Shown: positions 13,389 through 22,142 of the stretch, piece by piece | Position numbering within the stretch: the stretch's first letter is position 1 | Layout of the letters: every line of letters begins with the position of its first letter | Origin: a virus | Length of the DNA stretch: 41,618 nucleotides | Direction: 5' to 3' (one strand) | Virus record (IMG/VR): IMGVR_UViG_3300032180_000019 | Coordinates: 1 to 41,618 of that record | The notes under the pieces: model-generated | What the model was told of the DNA's origin: nothing | The model's database searches: none | Seen by the model: the letters and a program-made list of their open reading frames with translations, nothing else | Program-made: the position numbers and the translations under genes

Positions 13389-13462
13389 TCCAGCACCTCC
13401 GAACCTGATTTTCAGGAACGTGATCTTCACGCCCCCGTCCAGCGTCTTCTTGACAAAATCCT

Positions 13463-13879
13463 TCAGTATGTCCAAATATTCGGCCTGAAGTGTTTTGGAA
13501 ATTCTCCAGGCTTTAAATCGTCGATGTGACAAAACCGGTCAAGAGGGGGAGTGGCTGGCTTCTGCTCAAGACCGATCCCTGTGGTAAGACCCAGCTTGAA
13601 CAGGCAGGCCAGAAAAGCGTAGAGATCCGATCCATTGATGCCGATGTCCAGAGCCCTGCCCATCGTGTGCGGGCCTGCACCAGGCTCTGAACTGCTTCCC
13701 ACCTTGGCGTCGTATTCCGGGCACCGGTAGGCACTGTTGATGATGAGGGGGACGTTGTAGAACTTTCTTATCTTGACGGCCTTGTCCATGAAATCCGCGT
13801 TCATCTTCATCTGGCCGCAACCGCACTTACAGCTCAACTCTTCGACGGAAAAGTATTCCCACGGACTTGGAGTGCTCAT
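13463..13879 (-). CDS. Peptidase M15 family endolysin
   Basis: 138 aa, normal for single-domain M15A endolysins. ATG 13,879 follows aagggtg. INSAYRCPEYDAKVG opens the domain; PHTMGRALDI supplies the zinc His and Asp (HxxGxAxD), and FCHIDD the third ligand. An N-terminal C-x-C-x-C cluster (ELSCKCGCGQM), usual in this family, is present. It cleaves peptide cross-links of peptidoglycan. No signal peptide, so it needs the adjacent holin-like protein for export. Confidence 0.9.
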   Translation of the reverse strand: MSTPSPWEYFSVEELSCKCGCGQMKMNADFMDKAVKIRKFYNVPLIINSAYRCPEYDAKVGSSSEPGAGPHTMGRALDIGINGSDLYAFLACLFKLGLTTGIGLEQKPATPPLDRFCHIDDLKPGEFPKHFRPNIWTY

Positions 13880-13884
13880 TAGTA

Positions 13885-14079
13885 TCACCCTTCTTTCAAT
13901 TGATGAAGGATCTCTTTGATGTCTTGCCTCATTTCTTGGAGCATTTCCTCGTGGTAGTCCACGCGGGCTTTGATGTTGCCCCACGCCACAAGGAAAGTTC
14001 CTATAAGAATCAAAACGGGAAGAGCTTTGATAATCATCCCTACAGTTCCATCCAAATACCGCCTGCCGTGATCGCTCAT
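13885..14079 (-). CDS. One-TM coiled-coil protein (i-spanin-like)
   Basis: 64 aa from ATG 14,079 (ggagggg upstream). TM helix at about 14-34 (IIKALPVLILIGTFLVAWG) and a C-terminal coiled coil (DYHEEMLQEMRQDIKEILHQ). Topology and place next to the endolysin suggest an inner-membrane spanin or holin accessory. No nested o-spanin lipoprotein was seen. Confidence 0.6.
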   Translation of the reverse strand: MSDHGRRYLDGTVGMIIKALPVLILIGTFLVAWGNIKARVDYHEEMLQEMRQDIKEILHQLKEG

Positions 14080-14423
14080 CGAAACCCCTCCGTGGTAGAC
14101 CTGCCCAACCTCGTGTTTTGGCTCATGATCTGCTTCACTCTCTCCAGCCCTCTCATCGCCTCCGGATTCTGCGGGTTGATCTGAAGGGCCGTCTGCCAAA
14201 ATTGGCCGGCTTTCATGTAGTCGCTCGACATGAGTGCCTGGATGGCCGCCCGGTTCATTTGCTGGTCAGGAGACAACTGCGGCATTTGTTGGCCCTGCAT
14301 AGGTTGCTGTGCCTGCTGCGGAGGCCCCATTTGGATCCCCTGCATTTGTGAGAGGTAGTCAGGCATCCCTTGCGCGTCTCCCGGGTCCATCCTGTTCTGT
14401 CGAAGCAGGTCCACGGCGTTCAT
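14076..14423 (-). CDS. Gln-rich TPR-like virion or assembly protein
   Basis: 115 aa, coupled by ATGA. Gln/Met/Pro-rich middle (MGPPQQAQQPMQGQQMPQ) followed by one TPR-type repeat (MKAGQFWQTALQINPQNPEA). Found between internal virion genes and lysis genes, so a structural or assembly role is likely. Overlap links it to the upstream ATP-grasp gene. Confidence 0.6.
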   Translation of the reverse strand: MNAVDLLRQNRMDPGDAQGMPDYLSQMQGIQMGPPQQAQQPMQGQQMPQLSPDQQMNRAAIQALMSSDYMKAGQFWQTALQINPQNPEAMRGLERVKQIMSQNTRLGRSTTEGFR

Positions 14424-15742
14424 TTGTCTCCTCCAGGGTTTGGAAGGTCATATCCCCATTCCCGCATTTGTTTGATGCCCTTCCATGCCCGTTCCGCCCC
14501 GTCGATGAACCGGCCCATCTTGTTGGGCACTTCCACCTTCTCAAACACGTCCTGAGCTGCCTTCCACGCCGACTGGAGAGTCCTGCCGGGACCCAAGCAC
14601 TCGCCCACGATTCCGTTGACCCCGGCCGTCACCAGGCGCCCTTTCTCATCTTTCATGGCGTCTATAGGAAGCCACTGTCTATCCACTTCGGGGGCCTTAA
14701 TTCTCTGCGCCGCCGTTGCTTCATAAATTGTTTTTTCTGTCTCGGGATCATCTGGAAGCTCAAGTGGGTACGGCGGGATGCTGATTTTGAGCGCCGCGCC
14801 CCAGGAGCTTTTGACGGGGATACGGGATATCTTTCCGTGGGCGATGTCGTGGAGAAAGTCAGCGATTCCACCGCCAATGGCGGCTGCCCAGGCGTAGATG
14901 GCTGAGTACCCAAGTCGAACTGTCCATTCCAGGCCGTAAGGCTCATGGTCTTTGTCGGAGACGATGCAATTGATGTCGAGGGGGCCTGTCCACTTTTCTT
15001 TTTCCATGATGGGGAAGACTTTGGCGATTGTTCGCTCAACCATTTTCGGCATGAGTCCCCGATAAGGGAATACAATTGATGTTTCGCATCCAGTATTAGG
15101 ACCAAGATCTCCGGGCATGAACTTTTTCGTCTCGAAAGTGCTGTTGAACGGCTGGACAGGTTTGCCTTGCGAGAACCAGACTTCCGTCGAGATTTCGACA
15201 CCTTTCACCACCTCTTGCAGGACGAATTTCGTCCCCGGCTTTATAAGCTTCATTTCCTTCTGATAGTCGATGTAGTCCAGCATGTCCTTCTCGTCCTTGG
15301 CCACGTAGCTGGACGCGGCCGATACGTTGCCGTCCATCTTGATGGCGTAGGCGGCGGGAAACTTCTTGACGTGGGCGCGAGCTTCTTCCACGTTGCTAAA
15401 GTTCGAGGTCTTGGGAATCTTGATCCCCGCGTCCTCCATCATCTTGATCCCGAACGCCCTGTCCAGCTCCATCTTGTCCGCCAGCCCGCAGGCGCAGCAC
15501 ACAGCCAGGCCCGCTTTCTTGAGCCTGTCGGCCAGGTCGCCGTCCCCTTCCCGGTCAAACAGGATGAAGTCCGGCTTCTCCTTGACGCCTTCCACCATGC
15601 TGGAGACCTGGGGAACGATATTCTTCATCAGCTCCCGGCAGGTCTTCTCCTTGATAAACCAGGAGACCTTGTGGCCCTCTTTCTGAAAGATCTGCGCCAG
15701 ACCGGCGGAATCTCCTGTCGCGGAGTGAATCAGAATCTTCAT
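14420..15742 (-). CDS. ATP-grasp enzyme resembling phosphoribosylamine-glycine ligase (PurD-like)
   Basis: 440 aa, close to PurD length. Order: N-terminal Rossmann-like domain (ILIHSATGDSAGLAQI), a lid/ATP region (KFPAAYAIKMDGN), GTKFVLQEVVKGVEISTEVW matching the ATP-grasp EE strand, and GLEWTVRLGYSA matching the metal-binding EfN.R.Gdpe motif of PurD. It may ligate an amine to a carboxylate; the natural substrate is unknown. Tightly coupled to internal virion genes, not to purine genes, so a modification of a virion component or nucleotide is possible. Confidence 0.75.
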   Translation of the reverse strand: MKILIHSATGDSAGLAQIFQKEGHKVSWFIKEKTCRELMKNIVPQVSSMVEGVKEKPDFILFDREGDGDLADRLKKAGLAVCCACGLADKMELDRAFGIKMMEDAGIKIPKTSNFSNVEEARAHVKKFPAAYAIKMDGNVSAASSYVAKDEKDMLDYIDYQKEMKLIKPGTKFVLQEVVKGVEISTEVWFSQGKPVQPFNSTFETKKFMPGDLGPNTGCETSIVFPYRGLMPKMVERTIAKVFPIMEKEKWTGPLDINCIVSDKDHEPYGLEWTVRLGYSAIYAWAAAIGGGIADFLHDIAHGKISRIPVKSSWGAALKISIPPYPLELPDDPETEKTIYEATAAQRIKAPEVDRQWLPIDAMKDEKGRLVTAGVNGIVGECLGPGRTLQSAWKAAQDVFEKVEVPNKMGRFIDGAERAWKGIKQMREWGYDLPNPGGDK

Positions 15743-17028
15743 TGATCCTCTTCGGCCTGCTGATCACGCTTGCGGCGCAAAAGCTCGACGGCAGAGTTGG
15801 CGATGGTCCCTTTAATAGGCGTCGGAATAAGAGCGGACCCTGTGATGATGGACGAAAGGACGCGGGGGGAAATCGCCAAGTTGACAGGGTTCAAAGGATG
15901 GAACATCGTGCGCCGCAGCATATAACCGCTCTTCGGCACTGCGGAACTCAGAGTTTCCTTGGTCTTAGACATCGCATACTTTTTAAACGTCTGCGCCAGA
16001 CCGTCATTGCGGTTGGCGATCTCTGTCTTGATCTTGTTTTTAGTCTCGATCCACTGACGACGAAGAGAAGTTTCCTGCTCAGGAATTCCTTCGATGACTT
16101 TTCGCGCTTCCCGGTTCGCCTTGATGAGATCTTCTGTGGAAACCGTCGGTGTCCCGTATTTGATATCACCGGTCTTCTTATCCATGCCCATCGGGACCCG
16201 TATACCACTCTTCATTCTGTCAAGGTCGTTTTCAACCTCGATCACATGTCGGATGCGGACCGACTTCGGATATTCCTTCGGCAGATCAAGAGCGTCCGGA
16301 TTAACGCCAGCGCGTTCAACACCCGCTCGATAAGTTTGTCCAGCCGTCTTTGGGCTTTCAGCGCCGCCTAAAAATTCAGGAAGCATGATTTTTGGATTCT
16401 TTACGATCTGTCCATACTCATCCGGCGGGACTGTGCTAAGAGCGCCGCCAACCCTTCTGGCCAGCCGGGATTGAGGCGCCTGAAGAATTCCAGCTATCGC
16501 CATCGCTTTTGCCGTGTCAGAAAGAGTGGCTTTAGGATCAACGCGACCACTCGAAGATAGCTGGTCAAGGATAGATCCGCCGCTGCCAGCCGCTGCAGCC
16601 CCACCCAAAGCCCCGGCCATGCTCGCAGCTTCAAAAGGCGTTCCACCCGCCGCAGCAAGGCCCATGCTGACCGGGTCCATCATTCCACCAGCGAAAGATC
16701 CGAACTTTTCTCCTTTTTGAGGGATATAGTCCGGCTGAGTGGCCGCCGAAGCTCTCTGAAGAGCATTGCTTGGATCGGTCGGATGGGAGAGAAACTGTTC
16801 GAGACCAACAGCAATACCTTCAAGGCCACGCTTTGGCATAGTCAATATTTGACCTGCGTCCTGGCCGGAAAAATTAGCTTGCTGTCCCAACATCTGAGAC
16901 ATAGCCAGGCTCTTTAGTAAATCAACATCAGATCTTCGCGGAGAAGATGGTTGCTGCTGGGCCTGTCCATAGTCTTCCCACGGAGGCTTCGAGTCCGAAG
17001 ACTGATAGTCTTCCCACGGCGCTGTCAT
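15739..17028 (-). CDS. Internal/ejection-type virion protein with PWEDY repeats
   Basis: 429 aa from ATG 17,028 (ATGA overlap). Two PWEDY motifs near the N-terminus (APWEDYQ, PPWEDYG) are typical of internal proteins of short-tailed phages. The middle is Ala/Gly-rich and hydrophobic (GGMMDPVSMGLAAAGG), which could insert in membranes. The C-terminal half is helical. Not enzymatic by motif. Likely released into the cell during DNA delivery. Confidence 0.65.
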   Translation of the reverse strand: MTAPWEDYQSSDSKPPWEDYGQAQQQPSSPRRSDVDLLKSLAMSQMLGQQANFSGQDAGQILTMPKRGLEGIAVGLEQFLSHPTDPSNALQRASAATQPDYIPQKGEKFGSFAGGMMDPVSMGLAAAGGTPFEAASMAGALGGAAAAGSGGSILDQLSSSGRVDPKATLSDTAKAMAIAGILQAPQSRLARRVGGALSTVPPDEYGQIVKNPKIMLPEFLGGAESPKTAGQTYRAGVERAGVNPDALDLPKEYPKSVRIRHVIEVENDLDRMKSGIRVPMGMDKKTGDIKYGTPTVSTEDLIKANREARKVIEGIPEQETSLRRQWIETKNKIKTEIANRNDGLAQTFKKYAMSKTKETLSSAVPKSGYMLRRTMFHPLNPVNLAISPRVLSSIITGSALIPTPIKGTIANSAVELLRRKRDQQAEEDQ

Positions 17029-17789
17029 TGCATCGGCTCCCAACTCTCTTTCTTCGACGGATCTCCGCCTTTGTAGCGATATCCCTTCTTCACATCTCCA
17101 CGTCGAAGGCCTGCTGATGCAAAAGCGCCTTTACCCCGATTCATAGCCCCAGGTGCCGGAGGAAGAACCGTTCCAGGCGCCACAGGACCACCGCTGCCTG
17201 GAAAACTGGATTCATCGTAAGGGTCCGGAATTTTAGGACCAAGACCCAAGGCGTTAAGAAACGGATGCTGTGCCTTAATCGCCTCTCCACGCATTTGGAG
17301 AGTTTGCCGTGCCAGCCATTCGCGCATCGCGCGATCACTCTCTTTTTGCTGCGCGGCGGTCTCAGCCATGATTTGCCGGGTTTTCGCCTCATTGGCCCGC
17401 AAGTCCTCCAAGTTTTTTGCCGTCTCTTTTCGATCTTGGTCACGGCCCATGCGTTCCTGGATCGACGCCCACTGTGCGGCGCTCATCCGGCCATACGGTG
17501 TATCCACCATGCCCGCCTGTGTCTCATTCGCCTTGGCGATGACGCCGGCGACATGAGGGATGATCTGGTCCACCGTGTCGGCCGTCACCAACGGTGCCAG
17601 GTCTTTCAGATTCGGATTATTCGCCATCGCCTCTTTGAGCTGCGCGGCGAAGTCGGCTTTCTTTTGTTTCTGAAGATACTGAGTCGCCAACTGAGACCCA
17701 GTGTCGACAGCTTCAGCCAGCGGCGAAGGACCACGACTGTAATCTTCTATTGATGGAGCGCGGAAACGTGCGCGAAGATCAAGGGCCAT
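17025..17789 (-). CDS. Internal virion-type protein with C-terminal GYRYKGGDP motif
   Basis: 254 aa from ATG 17,789 (ggagg upstream; an earlier ATG at 17,807 overlaps that site). Long helical region at ~40-190. The C-terminal motif KKGYRYKGGDPSKKESWEPM (pattern G.v..GYr..GGdP....W..v) is seen in many phage internal or ejection proteins. Sits in a set of three such genes. Confidence 0.65.
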   Translation of the reverse strand: MALDLRARFRAPSIEDYSRGPSPLAEAVDTGSQLATQYLQKQKKADFAAQLKEAMANNPNLKDLAPLVTADTVDQIIPHVAGVIAKANETQAGMVDTPYGRMSAAQWASIQERMGRDQDRKETAKNLEDLRANEAKTRQIMAETAAQQKESDRAMREWLARQTLQMRGEAIKAQHPFLNALGLGPKIPDPYDESSFPGSGGPVAPGTVLPPAPGAMNRGKGAFASAGLRRGDVKKGYRYKGGDPSKKESWEPMQ

Positions 17790-17790
17790 A

Positions 17791-18855
17791 TTAAATGCCT
17801 CCGGCAACCATCTTTTTATTCAGCAGCTCAATCGACTCGTCCATGTGGGCGTTTGCTTCTTGAAGACTCGTGTAACGGTCATGCTCCAACTCATCCGCAA
17901 ACGTGAGATCGCCTACATAGATACGATGACCCGACGTGACGATGCTATAGATCTTAAAAACACCAGCCAGACGAGAAACGTCATTGGCATCTTTTACTCT
18001 CTTCCATTGCTCGTCGTCCAGCACAGCATGAGAGCCTGTCACGCCAACCCCTTTATAATCAAAGAGATTATTCGACACCGCTTGGCGAGTACTGACGACG
18101 ACGCCGCCTTTCGTTTCATCGCCAAGAGAAATCTCAGCAATTCTCTTTTCAGATCCGTCAGCCATAAGAACAGGCGTGTCGGCAAGGAAACAAAGTCCTC
18201 CGAGAATGCCTCCAAGGAGGCCTCCGCCACCCTGAATAAGAGAATTCTTGGTAGCTGACTGATCTTTCTGTTTAGCGAGAACTTGATTCACTGCCGCCTG
18301 ATAGGCCTCATCTTCAAGCGAATACTGTCTTTGAAGGCCCGCCTGCCCAAGACTGACTTGATTGTTATATCCCTCACCTAAGATCCCCTGAAGAGTGTTT
18401 TCAAAATTCACGCCGTTGTTCAAAATGGCCTGGTCGCTCTGCTGCTGTATATCTCCAAATCGATTGGCCAAGGCATCGTTAAAAGCACCGCTGTTCAGAA
18501 GACCGAGCCTGTTGTAATACTGGCGCATCTGCTCACCCTCTTGGCCAGTAGTGAGATCCGTTTCTGCTGTTTGACGGTAATTATTGAGCGCGTTTTGAAG
18601 AGCTGTTTGCTGCGTGTTGAACGTATTCTGACTATTTGTCATATACTGATTTGTCAGATTGTTCTCGTTCTGTTGCTCTGCTTGAAGTGCCGACTGATCA
18701 GTGGCCCAACTCGGCGCAGCAGGCATAGAAGGGTTATTGCCATAAAGATTCTTTGGGGAAAGAATATTTCCCTGTCCGCCAAAATTTGTTAGGCCGAGAG
18801 TGGCTGTGTTTATGATCTTGTCAACCGGAGAAGCAAGTTTGCTGAGCCAGGACAT
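17791..18855 (-). CDS. Internal virion protein with C-terminal Hint (intein/hedgehog-like) domain
   Basis: 354 aa. Residues ~45-205 are Gln/Asn-rich helices of ejection-type proteins, then a Gly-rich hinge (GGGGLLGGILGG) and a Hint module starting at Cys222 (CFLADTPVLMADGSEKRI), with block-B-like VTGSHAV (His276) and HRIYVGDLTFAD (His310) at the end. Hint folds self-cleave by an N-S acyl shift at the first Cys. No extein follows, so C-terminal self-processing is expected rather than splicing. The start lies behind an SD-hairpin arrangement (18,864-18,889). Confidence 0.8.
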   Translation of the reverse strand: MSWLSKLASPVDKIINTATLGLTNFGGQGNILSPKNLYGNNPSMPAAPSWATDQSALQAEQQNENNLTNQYMTNSQNTFNTQQTALQNALNNYRQTAETDLTTGQEGEQMRQYYNRLGLLNSGAFNDALANRFGDIQQQSDQAILNNGVNFENTLQGILGEGYNNQVSLGQAGLQRQYSLEDEAYQAAVNQVLAKQKDQSATKNSLIQGGGGLLGGILGGLCFLADTPVLMADGSEKRIAEISLGDETKGGVVVSTRQAVSNNLFDYKGVGVTGSHAVLDDEQWKRVKDANDVSRLAGVFKIYSIVTSGHRIYVGDLTFADELEHDRYTSLQEANAHMDESIELLNKKMVAGGI

Positions 18856-18863
18856 GTTTTAGT

Positions 18864-18889
18864 CCACCGCCTGACCGGTGGCCTCCTTT
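18864..18889 (-). promoter_or_regulatory. Ribosome site separated from start by a 6-bp hairpin
   Basis: On the minus strand: aaaggagg (18,889-18,882), hairpin CCACCG-gtcagg-CGGTGG (18,881-18,864), then 8 bases and ATG 18,855. Spacing is 26 with the hairpin but exactly 8 if it folds. Folding would make the site optimal. Confidence 0.6.
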
Positions 18890-18902
18890 ATGAAAATTCT
18901 TT

Positions 18903-19118
18903 CTACGCCAAGACGATGGGCTGTCGCTCTTCTGTTTTCAACGGCACCTCTACCACGGCAGTACCAGATTCAGTAAGTTCGATGTTTTTGAGCACCCATT
19001 CACAATGAGAGATCACACCCACATGCTGCTGAATCTTGTCCTGAAGCTCGCTGATGGACTTTTGGCAAGAAGCGATCTCCGCCTTGAGATATTCTTCAGT
19101 GAGTTTGATTTTCTGCAT
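18903..19118 (-). CDS. 71-aa coiled-coil protein
   Basis: ATG 19,118 overlaps the fibre gene's stop (TAATG); longer upstream frame is a shadow. Coiled coil KAEIASCQKSISELQDKIQQ, then a short beta end. Likely a small fibre chaperone or structural subunit by position. No family recognised. Confidence 0.6.
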   Translation of the reverse strand: MQKIKLTEEYLKAEIASCQKSISELQDKIQQHVGVISHCEWVLKNIELTESGTAVVEVPLKTEERQPIVLA

Positions 19119-20071
19119 TAGGCCACCTTCGCAATGGAGATCCAAGTGTTCACCCCACTCCCGGCAAGGAGTGTTTGGCTCCCAGAACTGTTTTGTGATG
19201 TCGTCGCATCTATCGTGTCTCCAATCGCCAGACTCACGAGATTCGTGCAAGAAAAGCTCGGAGCGCCGGTAGTACCAACAGCGCCGAATCCTGAAAAGCC
19301 TGCGGCCACCTGAGAACCATTTTTTCGGATGGAAACGTAAACATTGGTCGCGGTTGCTGAGAATGCGCTGTATCCCGCTTGAACGCTCACAAGATAAAGT
19401 CCGGCTTGCAGAGCGGTGAACTTGTGGTTCGTGGCGGTGTCGAACTCGCTCTGATTGTCGAAGTCGGCGGTATTGAAGGCAATGACCGTCTCGCTGTTCT
19501 GATTGATGGTTTGATTGCCGCTCAGATGAATTCGACATCCGGACTGGTTTGGGAATGATAGAATCCCCGTGGAAGACATGGAGAGCCGGTCTGCGGTTCC
19601 TGTAACATCCCTGACTTTGAAAGTGGAGGATGACACGCCGATGGCAAACGTCCGCGAGGTATTGTCATCAACAGTTAGCTGAGGGTAGCTGCTTCCGGAG
19701 ACGTGAAGTTGCGTGGACGGTGTCGCCGTTCCGCACCCAACTCTATGATTCGTGGAGTCAACGATCAAAGACGGCGAATCAATCACCAAGGAATTACCAG
19801 AAGCTACGGTTGATGTGATGACGCCGGTTCCATTAATTGTTACCTTGTTGGTCCCGTTAACCTGAAAATCAGCAACATCTTGTGACCCGCTCGAATTGCT
19901 GATGACCAGGGGAACACTCGAAGCGTTCGTGACAAGAACTCTGTTCCACGTCGTCGCGCCTGAATCGGCGTTATTTAGATAGTTCGTTATATTATTGAAC
20001 TCGCCGTTCAGGTCTGCGGCTTTCAAAATTTGTCCGCTGGACCAGGTAGTTACCCTCGAAATCGTAGCCAT
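19118..20071 (-). CDS. Tail fibre-like protein with C1q/TNF-like C-terminal domain
   Basis: 317 aa. N-terminus MATISRVTTWSSGQILKAAD and ELNNI-type motif match the attachment domain also seen in the gene at 21,882. The middle is Ser/Thr/Gly beta-repeat. The C-terminal ~130 residues (FTALQAGLYLVSVQAGYSA, VYVSIRKNGSQ) form the jelly-roll of C1q/TNF-like domains found at fibre tips. Likely receptor-binding; probably trimeric. Confidence 0.78.
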   Translation of the reverse strand: MATISRVTTWSSGQILKAADLNGEFNNITNYLNNADSGATTWNRVLVTNASSVPLVISNSSGSQDVADFQVNGTNKVTINGTGVITSTVASGNSLVIDSPSLIVDSTNHRVGCGTATPSTQLHVSGSSYPQLTVDDNTSRTFAIGVSSSTFKVRDVTGTADRLSMSSTGILSFPNQSGCRIHLSGNQTINQNSETVIAFNTADFDNQSEFDTATNHKFTALQAGLYLVSVQAGYSAFSATATNVYVSIRKNGSQVAAGFSGFGAVGTTGAPSFSCTNLVSLAIGDTIDATTSQNSSGSQTLLAGSGVNTWISIAKVA

Positions 20072-20100
20072 AAGATCTCCTTACGCATTATCTGTTTGAG

Positions 20101-21900
20101 CTATCTGGCGCCAAAGCACATGATCGTATAGTTTTCATCCGCTGCGGCATCCGTGCTGTCCACGGTCGTGACCACGCGGATGGCGCTGGATGAAGTGCTG
20201 CGTGTTTTACAAACACGACCATTCGGCGTGCTGTCGTTGACCGCTGTGCACGTGCAATACGGCGCTGCGCTGAAAAAACTGGCTGTCAGATTCAGCGTGG
20301 AATCTCCTGTCGCGTTGTGAGTCACCGAAGATATCCATGTGCCTCCGATCTGGTTGAGGATGCTTGACCCAGAGGCGATTTGTGCCGCCGTCAATTGGTT
20401 TGCCGCCAGACCCCCATTAGCGACTGGTAATGAACCGGTCACGTCGGCCGTCAAAGACACCTGCGAATATGTCGGCGTTCCCGATGCGTTGCCATGCAGG
20501 ACCTGTGTGGACGTTCCGGCCGATCCTTGAACGATGGCGGACCCGTTGGAAACCATGATGGACGATCCGGACAATGCCGTTCCGGAATTCGTCCCTCCGT
20601 TTGCAATCGGCAGAGTGGTGATCGTCGCTTGTTTTCCGTTTAGCTGCGTCTGGATGGCGGAGGTCACACCTGCCACGTAACTCAATTCAGTCGTGGAAAC
20701 AGACACGGTATTGAGAAATCCATTCGCGTCGATGACCGCAGCTTTTGCCGTGGACAGAGAAGTAATGGCCAACGAGCCAGTCATGCTAACGTTCCCAGCG
20801 TTCGTTACGCCCAGCGCCACGGGCGACCCGGTAGAGCTTGTAGACACGCGCAAAGCATAGGTTGTTCCGGTTCCGCGAACGTCCAGTTTCTCAGAAGGAG
20901 ATCCAGTTCCAATACCAATCCGATCATTTACCTCGTCATAGGCTGTCGTGGCCGCAGAGCCCAGGACGATTGTTCCTTTCGTCGCGTTCGATGTGGACCG
21001 AAGAAATAGACTACCTCCCGACGCTTCTGATCCGCTGACAGTGTGTCCCTCAAAATTGAGGTCTCCGGATGCAGAAATGGATGTCAGCACTGTTGCATCG
21101 TTCTTCTGGATTTGGAAGATCGCCGCACTCTGCCCGGTGCTTCCTTGAACGACGAATTGGTTTTCGTCGACATACCCCTTAACCATAAATCTGGAGGTGA
21201 ATAGTGACTTATCGTTTTGCTGCCAAAGATTTGTCGGAAGACGGCCAACCATCCACTTTCCATCTTCAGAAATAACGAGAGAGTCAAAAATAACGTCCCG
21301 GATAATCGTGTACTTATAGGTGTTGGTCCAACCATTGACACCTGTTTGCCAGGTGTGCGTATAGTCCACCGTCGACGTGTCCACGTTGTCGTTCTTGTAG
21401 TACCTGATCCAGTCGCTCCCACCTTCAGGCCTGGCACGCAGATTGAACATGGCGCTAGAGCCTGTGTCCTGTCCAATCAACGTTAATTCACGATTCGCAA
21501 AATCGTACTGGAGGACTTTGGTGGTGTCGCCGGCCAGCGCTCCAACATTTTGTGAATTCTGATAGTCCAAAAGGAACCAGGAATGGTTTAGAACGCCGTC
21601 AGCTCTGGATGCGGCTCCCTCCATATGTTGTGTCGCCCAGACAGTAACAGCGGCCGTGCTTTGCGTGCTCCAGCCAGATCCCGTCATGCGTAAATCGGCT
21701 GAATTGTATCCAGTGATGCTGGCCGTCGCTGTTCCCAGCGTGTTTAATATCCCGATCAAGTTCATGGTCGCCGTTGAAGTAAAGGTGAAAGGAACTCTCG
21801 CTGTCCCGGACGTTGAGTTGACGTCCCAGTAACTGCCGGCGTGCGCGGCGCCCGCAAGAGCAAACAAGATGAGCACAGGCTTCAGGCAGCGATTGACCAT
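20101..21900 (-). CDS. Fibre-like beta-repeat protein with predicted signal peptide
   Basis: 599 aa from ATG 21,900. First 24 residues are a textbook Sec signal: basic N (MVNRCLKP), hydrophobic core VLILFALAGAA, AHA cleavage site. The rest is Ser/Thr/Gly-rich with fibre-type repeats (LPIANGGTNSGTALSG, LPVANGGLAAN) and a Cys-bearing C-terminal domain (PYCTCTAVN). Repeats of the type ...ANGGTNS... are common in phage tail fibres. A signal peptide on such a protein is unexpected. Confidence 0.75.
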   Translation of the reverse strand: MVNRCLKPVLILFALAGAAHAGSYWDVNSTSGTARVPFTFTSTATMNLIGILNTLGTATASITGYNSADLRMTGSGWSTQSTAAVTVWATQHMEGAASRADGVLNHSWFLLDYQNSQNVGALAGDTTKVLQYDFANRELTLIGQDTGSSAMFNLRARPEGGSDWIRYYKNDNVDTSTVDYTHTWQTGVNGWTNTYKYTIIRDVIFDSLVISEDGKWMVGRLPTNLWQQNDKSLFTSRFMVKGYVDENQFVVQGSTGQSAAIFQIQKNDATVLTSISASGDLNFEGHTVSGSEASGGSLFLRSTSNATKGTIVLGSAATTAYDEVNDRIGIGTGSPSEKLDVRGTGTTYALRVSTSSTGSPVALGVTNAGNVSMTGSLAITSLSTAKAAVIDANGFLNTVSVSTTELSYVAGVTSAIQTQLNGKQATITTLPIANGGTNSGTALSGSSIMVSNGSAIVQGSAGTSTQVLHGNASGTPTYSQVSLTADVTGSLPVANGGLAANQLTAAQIASGSSILNQIGGTWISSVTHNATGDSTLNLTASFFSAAPYCTCTAVNDSTPNGRVCKTRSTSSSAIRVVTTVDSTDAAADENYTIMCFGAR

Positions 21901-22142
21901 GTGATCCCGTCCTTGCAAATATAAAGCTGCTGGTCGACAGAATTGAAATAAAGGCGTCCCTGCTTTACGGCGGGGGCGGTGGACTGCGGGACCAGGTCGA
22001 TATATGAAAAAGAACTGGTAGAAGAAATGCTTCCGGCCGTGAGCTTGTTGATGTAGTAAACGATGTTGTTCAGCTCCTTGTTCAAAGCATTTGAACCTAT
22101 AGAGTCATCTGTCTTAAAAGTGGCAAGTCTTGAGATGGTCAT
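21882..22142 (-). CDS. Short fibre-attachment-domain protein
   Basis: 86 aa. N-terminus (MTISRLATFKTDDSIGSNAL, ELNNIVYYIN) is the same kind as the first ~40 residues of the gene at 19,118. C-terminal GRLYFNSVDQQLYICKDGITW is a small beta motif common in phage tail proteins. Overlaps the signal-peptide fibre gene by 19 bases, so the two may once have been one fibre. Confidence 0.65.
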   Translation of the reverse strand: MTISRLATFKTDDSIGSNALNKELNNIVYYINKLTAGSISSTSSFSYIDLVPQSTAPAVKQGRLYFNSVDQQLYICKDGITWSIAA

